Positions 33,920-41,911 of a stretch of 47,861 nucleotides of DNA are shown here, in pieces. Location: NCBI GenBank assembly GCA_902825945.1, contig CADECY010000069.1, forward strand, positions 1-47,861. Direction: 5' to 3'. Numbering within the stretch: position 1 is the first letter of the stretch; the number at the start of each line of letters is the position of its first letter. This DNA comes from an uncultured Acidobacteriota bacterium (GTDB lineage: Bacteria; Acidobacteriota; Terriglobia; Bryobacterales; Bryobacteraceae). The notes below the pieces were generated by a model that worked only from the letters and a program-made list of their open reading frames with translations, was not told where the DNA came from and made no database searches. The position numbers and the translations under genes are program-made.

Positions 33920-34390
33920 CTATCCTTTCAAAGGTTTGAAAACCATTGGGGAAACGCCGTTGAGCATTACGCACGGGGCTTCACCAGGGCGGGTGATGGA
34001 GCCGGGCTTTTGCAGCAGGTCGGCGATCGTCCACTTCGACAACACGCCGCTCATGGCGGCATGGAGCTCCGCCGCGGCGCGGTGGTAGGCGCATACGGTG
34101 TTCAAATCGCATCCCGGCCGGCAGTAGTCGCCGACGAGTTCACCCTGGCAAGCCTCCACTACGGCCAGAAGCGTGACGTCTTTCGGCGCGCGGCTCAGGC
34201 GGACGCCTCCCTTGGCGCCGTGCTCGACCCGCCGCAGTCCGGCCTTCACCAGATGACGCGTCACCTTGGCGAGGTAGGTCGGCGATTCCTTCAGCTCTTC
34301 GGCGATTCGGCGCGGAGAAAGCGGGCCCGCACCGTGTTGGGCGGTGTACATGAGCGCCCGAATTGCCGAGAGTGAGGTCTTCGTGACCAT
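33920..34390 (-). CDS. Rrf2-family (NsrR-like) iron-sulfur transcription regulator
   Basis: A 156-residue regulator with the winged-helix core (SLSAIRALMYTAQHG, PRRIAEELKESPTYLAKVTRHLVKAGLRRVEHGAKGGVRLSR). A C-terminal cysteine triad C90-x3-C94-x5-C100 in DYCRPGCDLNTVC is followed by KWTIADLL, resembling the cluster loop of NO-sensing NsrR. The spacing differs slightly from E. coli NsrR (C-x4-C-x5-C). It is the first gene of the Mo-enzyme operon and starts 8 nt from the -10 box, so autorepression is likely. NO or redox sensing is an inference. Confidence 0.88.
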   Translation of the reverse strand: MVTKTSLSAIRALMYTAQHGAGPLSPRRIAEELKESPTYLAKVTRHLVKAGLRRVEHGAKGGVRLSRAPKDVTLLAVVEACQGELVGDYCRPGCDLNTVCAYHRAAAELHAAMSGVLSKWTIADLLQKPGSITRPGEAPCVMLNGVSPMVFKPLKG

Positions 34391-34397
34391 GTCTAAT

Positions 34398-34416
34398 ATG
34401 GATAATATATATCCAT
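34398..34416. promoter_or_regulatory. Inverted repeat over the -10 box, likely Rrf2 operator
   Basis: A perfect inverted repeat ATGGATA-N5-TATCCAT spans the -10 hexamer (34404-34409) of the operon promoter. Binding here would block polymerase. Its position beside the Rrf2 start makes the Rrf2 protein the natural binder (inference). Confidence 0.65.
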
Positions 34417-34432
34417 GTTGTCCTATTGTCAA
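34404..34432 (-). promoter_or_regulatory. Sigma70-type promoter for the Mo-enzyme operon
   Basis: On the minus strand, TTGACA (34427-34432) and TATATT (34404-34409) are spaced by exactly 17 nt, a near-consensus sigma70 promoter in an otherwise GC-rich genome. The predicted transcript starts about 7 nt from the Rrf2 ATG, with no Shine-Dalgarno, so the message may be leaderless. Confidence 0.75.
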
Positions 34433-34695
34433 TACCCAAGGCACCCTTTCTCGCCATGTTGCCAAAGAGGCGGCGGGAGAGCCAGCCGATCGCGCGGACT
34501 CCCCCGCTGGCCCGCTACTCGGCCCGAACTCACAGCATTGAGACGCGTCTTTGCCGGACCGGTCGACGCCGGTACACACTCTTTCGTTCCGGCCTTGCGC
34601 GTGGCGCCGTACGGTGGGGGCGGTCCGCAAGTGATCAGGCGGAAGCCGTGCAGGCCCTATCGAGCGATGTTCCGTCCGTCAAGGACTTGCGGATG
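34433..34695. other. Gene-free stretch between the DUF1552 gene and the Mo-enzyme promoter
   Basis: About 260 nt of GC-rich DNA. No credible gene, tRNA or strong hairpin was seen. Short open frames here on the plus strand have no recognisable protein features. Confidence 0.5.
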
Positions 34696-36009
34696 TCAGA
34701 GCTTTTCGAGGCGCGTCTCGGCTTCGCCGAAGCGGTCGAGCTTCATCCCCATGCGATCTGTGATCGACAGGAACAGACTGCACAGCTTTCGATTGTCGTC
34801 GCCCGCGTTCAAGTAGTTCAACGCGCGCCCGGTCTCGAGCGTGCCGCCGAGTCCGCCCGCCATCACGAGCGGCAGCCGCGTGTTGTCATGTTTGCGGCCT
34901 GACCACATGTTCGACAGCCAAATCAGGCACGAATTGTCGAGAACCGATCCGTTGGCCTCGGGCATCGCATCGAGCTTGGTGGCGAGGTACGCCAGTTGGC
35001 TCAAATGGAAGCGCGTGATGCGCTCATAGCTGTCGGAGAGATTGTAGTGCGACGCGGCGTGATGCCCTTCACGGACCTGCAGGAACGGATAGATCATCGC
35101 CGAGAGGTCATTGGCGAGCAGTAGGCTTGCGACACGCGTGCGATCGGTCTGGAATCCGAGCGCGATGATATCGCACATGATGCGAGCGTGTTCACGCAAG
35201 TCCTCGGGCAGTCCGTTCGCCGGGCGCTCCATCGTGATGGCGGCCTTGTTCTGTCCCTTCGCCGTCTCATCCGCCTTGTGCTTGTCGATGCGCATTCGCT
35301 CGACCCGCTTTTCCACTTCGCGGACGCTTGTCAGGTATTCGTCGATCTTCGCCTTGTCGGAAGCGCTCACCTTGGTGCTGAGCGCCTGCGCGCGTTCGCG
35401 AACACGGTCGAGAATGCTCGAGTTGCGGAGCAATCCGCGATTCTCGAAGAGGTTGTCGAAGGCAAGCGATGGATAGACCTCGGTCGGCACCGGTGAGTCC
35501 GGACTCTGCCAGGAGATGTGCGAACTGTACGCCATCGAGAAGTTCGTCTCGTGGTAGCCCGTGAGCGGTTGCTCACAGGCGAGCACCATGCTCGGCTGCG
35601 CGGTGTCTTCGCCGATGTGATTGGCGACCACCTGATCGATGGTGGTGCCGGAGCGCAGGATCGGCCCGCGCTGAATCGTCGCGCCGGAAAGCAGGCTGCC
35701 GGTCTGCGCGGGGTGAATTCCTTGCCCGGTGAGCGGCTTCACGAAGAGCCCGTCGATGAAGTTGATCTTCTTCTTGAGCGGCTCGAGTGGCGCGAGCGAC
35801 TTGCTCAGCTTCATGCTCTCGCCGGAGCCTTCCGCGTGCCAGTGATCTTCGTTCACGCCAGTGCCCATGAACAGGACGGCGAAGCGCTTTGGCGGCGTGG
35901 CGGCTGCCTCGAGCGATTCGAGCCACGGCAGCGCCATGGTGACGCCGGCGCCCCGCAACAAGGTCCGGCGGCTGAGGCCGCCCTCAGCGGCTCGCTTGCG
36001 AGTTGGCAT
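34696..36009 (-). CDS. DUF1552 family Tat-exported protein
   Basis: A 437-residue protein of the DUF1552 family, with a Tat signal (LSRRTLLRGAGVTMALPWLESL) and the family-typical N-terminus PPKRFAVLFMGTGVNEDHW. It is usually encoded next to DUF1592/DUF1588/DUF1585 proteins, as here. The start overlaps the end of the DUF1592 gene by 26 nt. Known DUF1552 functions are not established; a sulfatase-like or phosphatase-like fold has been suggested from family relationships. Probably acts with the partner on an exported substrate. Confidence 0.85.
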   Translation of the reverse strand: MPTRKRAAEGGLSRRTLLRGAGVTMALPWLESLEAAATPPKRFAVLFMGTGVNEDHWHAEGSGESMKLSKSLAPLEPLKKKINFIDGLFVKPLTGQGIHPAQTGSLLSGATIQRGPILRSGTTIDQVVANHIGEDTAQPSMVLACEQPLTGYHETNFSMAYSSHISWQSPDSPVPTEVYPSLAFDNLFENRGLLRNSSILDRVRERAQALSTKVSASDKAKIDEYLTSVREVEKRVERMRIDKHKADETAKGQNKAAITMERPANGLPEDLREHARIMCDIIALGFQTDRTRVASLLLANDLSAMIYPFLQVREGHHAASHYNLSDSYERITRFHLSQLAYLATKLDAMPEANGSVLDNSCLIWLSNMWSGRKHDNTRLPLVMAGGLGGTLETGRALNYLNAGDDNRKLCSLFLSITDRMGMKLDRFGEAETRLEKL

Positions 36010-39000
36010 GAAGAGTCTCCTTCCGGCTAGTATATTCGGGATTTCGCTGATTCAGGAATTGGGGGCTGGTTACCGCGGTGCCCACCAGAGCCGAGAACCT
36101 GTATCCGCTCGCGGTGAAAGCCTCGCGCATCCGATCGACAACTTCCCTGTCGGGCAACAGGAGGCTCCGGCCGAGCGCGTAGGCGAGCACCTTCTTGCAG
36201 AGATTGTCGATGTAGTCCTTTTCCCGGTTGCCGCGAATGTAGTCGATTAGGCCCTCGACACCCTTGCCTTGCGATCCGCCTGGAAACTCGGCGCTTGCAT
36301 CCACTGCTCGGCCGGCGAGATCCTTCGTGCGCGATTCTCCGATCGGCCCGTAGCCCTCGAACGCGAGTCCGAACGAATCGAAGCGTGCATGACAGGTCGC
36401 GCAGGCCGCGACTTCGCGATGTTTGGCGAGCATCTGTCGCAGAGGCAGGTACATCTTCGCCTCGTCGCTCGGCAGTTCGGGTACCGAAGGTGGCGGCGGC
36501 GGAATCTCTTCGCCGAGCACCTTGGTCGCGACCCAATAGCCGCGCTTCACGGGGCTCGTGCGGAGTCCCGGCGAGTTGCGAGTGAGGAACGCCGCCATCG
36601 GGAGAATTCCTCCACGTCCGTAAGGGCGCATGTCGTCGATGCGAATCCACTCGCCGGGCTTTCCCTTGAACTCGGCGATTCCGTAATGTTGTGCCAGGGT
36701 CCGGTTCACGAACGAATGCTTGCCGTAGAGCACCTCGAGCATCGAACGATCATTGCGGATCAGGTCGTCGAGGAAGCGGACCGGCTCTTCGAACATGGCC
36801 TGTCGCAATGCATTGGTGAACGCAGGGAAGCGCTGGCGATCGACACTCGCGTGGTCCTCGAAGCGGCGGAACTCGAGCCAGTTGCCCGCGAACTCGGTCG
36901 CGAGCGCACCCGCGCGTTTGTCCTTCAGCATTCGCGTCACTTGTGCGGTCAGGACTTCGTTCAGATGCAGCGTGCCATCGGCGGCCCGCGCCAAGAGTTC
37001 GTCATCCGGCAGGCTTGACCAGAGGAAATAGCTCAGGCGGCTGGCGAGCGCGTAGCCGGAAAGCGGCGTGAACCGCGACGTTGCAGCGGGCTTCGGCGCT
37101 ATTTTTGAACGCGCCTTGGAGACAACGGCTGGCGCGGCCCTCACCGGAGCGGTTTCCGCCGCCGGTTCGACTCGATAGCAGAAATCAGGCGACATCAACA
37201 CGAGAACGATCATGTCCCGCATCGCGTCGTCATGTGTCAGCCCGTTCTTGTCGCGCAACATCCGATAATGCGCGAGCAGTTCCGCCCGCTCCTTCTCCTG
37301 CAACGGCCGGCGAAAGGCGCGCGCGGCGAACTTCAAGAGCTCTTCGAGGTGAATCGGCTGGGCGTCGAGCCGCGCCTTCTCCACCTCGCGAATCCGGGCA
37401 TTCACGCGACCGAAGTGATCGCGGATCGACTCCGGCGCGTCCGGATGACTCTCGCCTTCGGCCGCCTTCTTCAGATAGGCCTCGCGTAGTTCGAAGATCA
37501 CCTTCTCGGAAGTGACTGCCGTCTCCGCGGGGCGGAAGCTGCCGGACTCGCGCCCGCGCCCATCGAGTTCTCCGCTCTGGTTGAAGAAGAACTGGACGTA
37601 GGTGCGCGTGGTGTAGTCCCCGATCGTGTCGAACTCGAGCCACAACATGTCGAGTTCCTTCTTGCCCGCTTCGTCGAGGATCAGTTCCTGCAACGGCGTG
37701 TCGTCGCGATAGTAGCCCATCACGTTGTGGAAACCCGCGCTCAACAGCCGGCCCCTGTCTTCGGAATCGTCCGGATAGAATCGTCCGCGTTCGCGGATAT
37801 AGAAGGCGTCGGGGAAGGTGTCCGCTAAACGTTTGAAGGAGGCTTCATAGCGCTCTCGCTGTCCAGCCGGAATGATGAGATCGGGATCGCCGAATCGCGA
37901 CTTCACCGCGAGAATGCGGTTACGCCGTGCGACGGTGTCCTCGCGGCGTTCACCCGAGAAGAATTGATTGTTCGCGTTGCCGCCCGACATCGAAGGCAGC
38001 TTCGGAGGAGGTTCGCCCTCCATGCGCAACGCTTCCGGGTCGAAGTCGCGCCGGTGTGACGCGTAGGCATTCAGCTTCCACGCCATGATCGGCTGCGAGG
38101 TTCCGCTAAGGCCGGCAATCATGGGGCTGGCGAAATGCCTCATCGTCAGCTTGCGGAGGCGAACTACGTAGTCGCGCATCTTGGCGCAGCCTTCGCGGAG
38201 CAGATCCGGCGACTTGTCTTCGGGTGTGGGCAGCAGGCGCCACATCGACTGAAGCCTCGCGACCGGTCCCACATCTTCCTTGGCTCCCTCGAGGATGCTC
38301 CAGACGAGAGGCAGGTACCTCGGACTCACCTTCTCCTTCGCCGCGACGTCGGCGAGCGTCGCTTCGGGTATCTCCAGTGCGGCGCGGTGCTTGTAGCGCC
38401 AGGCAGCCTGGAAATAGTCCGCGAAGTCCGTCGGCTGTTTCTCGTAGAAATTGACGATGCGTTGAATCGTATACTTCTCGCGATCGGTCTCGACGAGCAT
38501 CGGGTGGGGAGCGAACGCGATTCCGGCGGGCTTCAGCACGAGATTGTTCGCCACCTCGCGCGCCGCGGCCAGGTACTTGTTCAGCAGCGCGGGCGACATC
38601 GAGAGTGACTCACCGGTGTTGTCGAAGCCCGCCGGATTGGTCGGGTCCACCGGAAACTCGCGCGCGGGCTTCAGGTCGGCCCCGGTGAGGTCGCGAATCG
38701 AGTAGTTGTACTCGGCGTTGCTCAAGCGCCGGACGAGCACGGGTCCGGGATCGCCGGCGTTCTTGCGGGCTTCGTTGCGCCGCATCGCCTCCACCCAGTC
38801 CATTACCTGTTGCTTCTCGGCGGCGGGGGGCTGCTTCATGTTCTTCGGAGGCATCTCACCCGCGTGAAGCTTTTCGAACACGAGCGTCCAGCGGCGGTGA
38901 TCGAGCGCGGCGCTTTCGAGGGTCGCATACTGCTTCAGGTCGAACTGCGCGGCCGCGTTCGCGCCGCTGTGGCAGCCCACGCAATAGGCGGCAACAAAGG

Positions 39001-39109
39001 GCTTGACGGTCTTGGCGAACCCGCGCTCTAACTCGAGATCAGCGGGTGTCGCGGCCCATGTCGAAAGCGCGAAGGACGCGGTCAGGATTCGGAAGAAGAG
39101 CAAACGCAC
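35984..39109 (-). CDS. DUF1587/1595/1592/1588/1585 multidomain protein with planctomycete cytochrome c domain
   Basis: A 1041-residue secreted protein. A signal peptide precedes a planctomycete-type cytochrome c domain with CVGCH (C43-H47). DUF1587 (VRRLSNAEYNYSIRDLTGADL) comes next, followed by DUF1595, DUF1592, DUF1588 and DUF1585 regions. A second heme-type motif CATCH lies in the DUF1588 area (VAACATCHARFDSFG). The GTG at 39109 was chosen because it gives a clean signal peptide; a longer extension has no domain. The set is widespread in Planctomycetes and Acidobacteria but has no assigned enzyme activity. Confidence 0.85.
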   Translation of the reverse strand: MRLLFFRILTASFALSTWAATPADLELERGFAKTVKPFVAAYCVGCHSGANAAAQFDLKQYATLESAALDHRRWTLVFEKLHAGEMPPKNMKQPPAAEKQQVMDWVEAMRRNEARKNAGDPGPVLVRRLSNAEYNYSIRDLTGADLKPAREFPVDPTNPAGFDNTGESLSMSPALLNKYLAAAREVANNLVLKPAGIAFAPHPMLVETDREKYTIQRIVNFYEKQPTDFADYFQAAWRYKHRAALEIPEATLADVAAKEKVSPRYLPLVWSILEGAKEDVGPVARLQSMWRLLPTPEDKSPDLLREGCAKMRDYVVRLRKLTMRHFASPMIAGLSGTSQPIMAWKLNAYASHRRDFDPEALRMEGEPPPKLPSMSGGNANNQFFSGERREDTVARRNRILAVKSRFGDPDLIIPAGQRERYEASFKRLADTFPDAFYIRERGRFYPDDSEDRGRLLSAGFHNVMGYYRDDTPLQELILDEAGKKELDMLWLEFDTIGDYTTRTYVQFFFNQSGELDGRGRESGSFRPAETAVTSEKVIFELREAYLKKAAEGESHPDAPESIRDHFGRVNARIREVEKARLDAQPIHLEELLKFAARAFRRPLQEKERAELLAHYRMLRDKNGLTHDDAMRDMIVLVLMSPDFCYRVEPAAETAPVRAAPAVVSKARSKIAPKPAATSRFTPLSGYALASRLSYFLWSSLPDDELLARAADGTLHLNEVLTAQVTRMLKDKRAGALATEFAGNWLEFRRFEDHASVDRQRFPAFTNALRQAMFEEPVRFLDDLIRNDRSMLEVLYGKHSFVNRTLAQHYGIAEFKGKPGEWIRIDDMRPYGRGGILPMAAFLTRNSPGLRTSPVKRGYWVATKVLGEEIPPPPPSVPELPSDEAKMYLPLRQMLAKHREVAACATCHARFDSFGLAFEGYGPIGESRTKDLAGRAVDASAEFPGGSQGKGVEGLIDYIRGNREKDYIDNLCKKVLAYALGRSLLLPDREVVDRMREAFTASGYRFSALVGTAVTSPQFLNQRNPEYTSRKETLHANSQASR

Positions 39110-39138
39110 CTTTGAACATGATAATCCCGCGGCAAAGG

Positions 39139-39939
39139 CTACAGCTCGAGCTTGCCCTGATAGACCATATCCTTCAAGGCGAACTTGGCTTTGAGTTCCA
39201 TCGCCCCGAATCGGGAGTGAAAGATCACTTCCTTGTCGGCAAGCGCGATCTCCTGGCCTTGGCGTGTGAACAGGAATCCCACGACCATGCCTTGTTGCAT
39301 TCGCCCGGCCATGATGTTGTCCGCCGGGATCGGGTCCTTGCCCTTGCGCTCGAGCTTGGTCGCATCCTTCATCCGCATGAGCATCATCCTTTGACGCTCT
39401 TCGGGTGAAGCTCCGCCTTCCTTGCCGTCTCCCTTCTTCATGCCGCTCATGCCGCGGCCGCCCATCATCGGGAGCCCGGTGACAGTGACGATGTAGTGCG
39501 ATTCGGCTTGCGGTGTCCGTTTGGCCTTGACGGCGTCGAACATCGGCGTGGCGCTCTCCCATCGGATCAGGGCCTTGATCTGCGGGGCTCCGCCACCGCC
39601 GCCCATTCCCCCGCCACCTCCCATCCCGCCACCGCCGCCAATTCCCTCGCCTCCGCCCATGTCACCACCACCGCCGCCGCCCATTGCGCCGCCACCGCCT
39701 ATGCCGCCGCCCCCTCCCATGCCACCGCCTCCGCGGCGGCCGCCGCCCCCTCCACCACCCATGGACCCGACCGGGGGAGGCCCCATCGCGACGGAAATCT
39801 CTTTAGCCCATGGCGACTTCGACATCAGCTTCTTGACGTCGTCATCGCTCCATTCAGCGGCCTGTTTCTCCTTCCATGGATCGGCGGAGAACAAGCGGGA
39901 CGCGGGCCACGCGATCACGATCAGGTTGCGGCGAGTCAT
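39139..39939 (-). CDS. Exported glycine-rich protein of unknown function
   Basis: A 266-residue protein with a hydrophobic N-terminus. A conserved N-terminal part has WSDDDVKKLMSKSPWAKEI, a motif seen in Acidobacteria proteins. A glycine/methionine-rich stretch (about 58-117, GGGGM and GGGGI repeats) follows, then a beta-rich C-terminus. It precedes the DUF1592 gene by 29 nt on the same strand and may be co-transcribed. Function unknown. Confidence 0.7.
   Translation of the reverse strand: MTRRNLIVIAWPASRLFSADPWKEKQAAEWSDDDVKKLMSKSPWAKEISVAMGPPPVGSMGGGGGGGRRGGGGMGGGGGIGGGGAMGGGGGGDMGGGEGIGGGGGMGGGGGMGGGGGAPQIKALIRWESATPMFDAVKAKRTPQAESHYIVTVTGLPMMGGRGMSGMKKGDGKEGGASPEERQRMMLMRMKDATKLERKGKDPIPADNIMAGRMQQGMVVGFLFTRQGQEIALADKEVIFHSRFGAMELKAKFALKDMVYQGKLEL
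39589..39768 (-). repeat. Glycine-rich low-complexity coding region
   Basis: About 60 codons of mainly Gly (GGC/GGA/GGT/GGG) with interspersed Met, Ile or Arg make a GC-rich, imperfect tandem stretch. The antisense strand codes a proline-rich frame, which is a shadow. Likely prone to length variation. Confidence 0.8.
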
Positions 39940-39971
39940 CGGGAAATTGTACTCCCGGTGGCTGCCGAACG

Positions 39972-40778
39972 CTACGCCGCCAGCGTCTCCACTTCGAACT
40001 CGTCACCCTGGACGAGGCTGCGCGAGGCGGCTTCGAGAATGTCGAGATCGGCCATCAACTCGTCGAACGAGATCCAGGGAGTGTCCTCGCCGTAGAGGAC
40101 CGCTTGGAAGCGCGTCGTCATCCGGTACACGCACTCGGTTTCGCTCAGTTCCTCGCCGATGCAGATCGGAGACGCGCCGTCGCGATAGATGAAGGAGTTC
40201 CGCCAGCCCACTTCGATCGAGCCGGTGGAGCCCTTGATCCGGCACAGCACAGGCTGCCACTGGCCGAGTACCGCTTCGCAGACCGCGCCGTAAGCGGTAG
40301 TCAGCGTCAGTTTGCGGCCCTCGGGAGTGCTCTCGGCGGACACCCGTTCGAACGTGCCGAGCAGGCTCGCGGCAAGATCGGCTGCGTGAAAACCGGTTCC
40401 CAACAAGGATGCATCGCCAGGGAGGAAGATTTCGACTGAGCTCACCGTTCCGATCGTGCCGCGATATACCGCGTCGCGAGCCAGTTGGAGCGGCAGCGCG
40501 TTGCGGAGCCAGAGCGCGGGAAGGCAGATCACGCGGGCGAGATCGGCGCCGGCAAATGCCTGTTCGATGTCCCGGGCCGAGTTCCCCATCGGCAGGTCAA
40601 CGAGCATCGGAACGCCACGGCGCGTCAGCGAGCGCATGTTCCTGATCTGCTCCTTGCCCGTCCCGCACAGCGTGACCGCGTGGGCGCCCTGCGAGGGGAG
40701 GACAACGGTCGCCGACAGCGTCCAGGATTCCTGGAGCCGAGCGGCACGAGGGGAGCTTCCGATGATCGAAATCCTCAT
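39972..40778 (-). CDS. Gfo/Idh/MocA-like oxidoreductase, short
   Basis: A 268-residue protein resembling Gfo/Idh/MocA dehydrogenases, but short. The start MRISIIGSSPRAARLQ looks like a Rossmann fold without the usual GxGxxG loop. LVDLPMGNSARDIEQAF and FHAADLAASLLGTFERVSA fit the C-terminal substrate domain. It lacks part of the usual 330-400 residues, so cofactor binding may be lost. It sits divergently from the AbiEii-related region. Substrate unknown. Confidence 0.6.
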   Translation of the reverse strand: MRISIIGSSPRAARLQESWTLSATVVLPSQGAHAVTLCGTGKEQIRNMRSLTRRGVPMLVDLPMGNSARDIEQAFAGADLARVICLPALWLRNALPLQLARDAVYRGTIGTVSSVEIFLPGDASLLGTGFHAADLAASLLGTFERVSAESTPEGRKLTLTTAYGAVCEAVLGQWQPVLCRIKGSTGSIEVGWRNSFIYRDGASPICIGEELSETECVYRMTTRFQAVLYGEDTPWISFDELMADLDILEAASRSLVQGDEFEVETLAA

Positions 40779-40895
40779 GAGCCGAGTATGCGAGTCCGGT
40801 TCGCCTTAGACAAGGTCAAATGGTAAGGGGACCGCCGGAGTACCCTGGCGGTTTCGCCTAGCAGCCCGGTTCTAGTACCGGCGGACGTTGACCGT
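40779..40895. other. Divergent intergenic region with two short hairpins
   Basis: A 117-nt gap between divergent genes. It contains two small inverted repeats: ACCGCC...GGCGGT near 40830-40851 and CCGGT-N6-ACCGG near 40866-40881. These could be regulatory or chance; no clear promoter was seen. Confidence 0.35.
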
Positions 40896-41123
40896 GTGCG
40901 ATACGTTTGGAGGCATGGAGACCGTTTCGACTCCGCGCTAAGTCGAATTGGCAAACGAGCGTTCGCGAAGTACCGTGCTCGGGCATTGTGGAACCTCGAG
41001 AACGTCGACCATCCGACGCCGGGCGAGGCACTGGTAATTGCCCGGGCGCTTCGCGTCGAGGGGGACTTGTCCGCCAGACGTCTGGCCGAGGAGATCGAAC
41101 GGGCCTGCCGTGGCATTGACTAG
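40896..41123 (+). CDS. Small helical protein upstream of a decayed nucleotidyltransferase
   Basis: A 75-residue, mostly helical protein (FAKYRARALWNLENVDHPTP, ALVIARALRVEGDLSARRLAEEIERA). It starts at GTG 40896 and overlaps the following nucleotidyltransferase start by 14 nt, suggesting it belonged to the same two-gene unit. The composition suggests an accessory or antitoxin-like role, but no DNA-binding motif is clear. It is intact while the partner gene is broken. Confidence 0.6.
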   Translation: MRYVWRHGDRFDSALSRIGKRAFAKYRARALWNLENVDHPTPGEALVIARALRVEGDLSARRLAEEIERACRGID

Positions 41124-41911
41124 GATTCAGTCCGATGTTCTGAAGGCCTTGGCTGGACAGCGCAACCCGGACAGCTATGTCGCGGGTGGCGCCCCACTGA
41201 ACCGGGATACCGTGAGACTCTCGACCGGCATCGACATCTTTCACGGTCGAGCCGAGAGTGTCGCGGCCGCTGTTCCAGCCGGCGTCGAGGCACTCGGGCG
41301 TGCTGGCTTCAGTGTCAACTGGATCCGGAGTGAGGATTTGATACGCACCGCCGAAATCAGGCGTGACGACGAGATCACCCGGCTCGAGTGGGTCGTGGAC
41401 AGTGACTTTCGATTCTTTCCAGTCATCCCGGACGAGGTGTTCGGCTTTGTCCCGTCGACTTGGCGACGAACAAGGTCATGGCGGCCGCCGGCCGCCGAGC
41501 CTTGCGGGACATTCTCGACCTGATCACGATCCACGAGCGGATCCTGGCGCTCGGCGCCGTTATTTGGGCCGCTGTCGAGAAGGCGCGGGTTTCACCCCGG
41601 AAGGCTTGATCGCGGAGATTCGCCGGAACTGGCACTATCCACGCATCGAGTGGAGCGAGATCGAAACGCTCACGCCCATCGATCCGGTTGTGACCCACGC
41701 CAAGCTGCGAGGCTACGTCGACGAAGCGGAAACGTTCGTGATGAAGATGCCCACCGAAGCCTCCGGGCTGCTTTTTCTGCTCGATGGCAAGGTGGTGCAG
41801 CCCGGCCCCGATCAAACCCATGCGGGCAGGCGGCTCGGACATTGGCCGCGAAGTCCCGAGATCGAATCGGCGATGCTCGAGCACTACACCTCCGGACCCT
41901 CTACAGCCTGA
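41110..41911 (+). pseudogene. AbiEii-like nucleotidyltransferase remnant with at least two frameshifts
   Basis: From GTG 41110 one frame reads VALTRIQSDVLKAL, YVAGGAPLNRDTVRLSTGIDIFH and a region resembling AbiEii/AbiGii toxin nucleotidyltransferases. The first catalytic Asp of the expected DID motif is Gly here (GID). A frame change at about 41452 is needed to continue into DLATNKVMAAAGRRALRDILDLITIHERIL. A single missing base near 41590 is needed to reach GFTPEGLIAEIRRNW in a third frame, which ends at 41911. The 3' end overlaps the convergent membrane-protein gene. Two breaks plus a lost catalytic Asp make this a pseudogene of a toxin-type gene. Confidence 0.75.

Noticed and set aside
34426..34902. 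158-codon plus-strand open frame upstream of the Mo-enzyme promoter
   Set aside because: No domain, no ribosome-binding site, and it runs into the antisense of the DUF1552 gene.
39521..40192. Proline-rich plus-strand open frame opposite the glycine-rich gene
   Set aside because: The poly-Pro stretch is simply the antisense reading of the Gly repeats.
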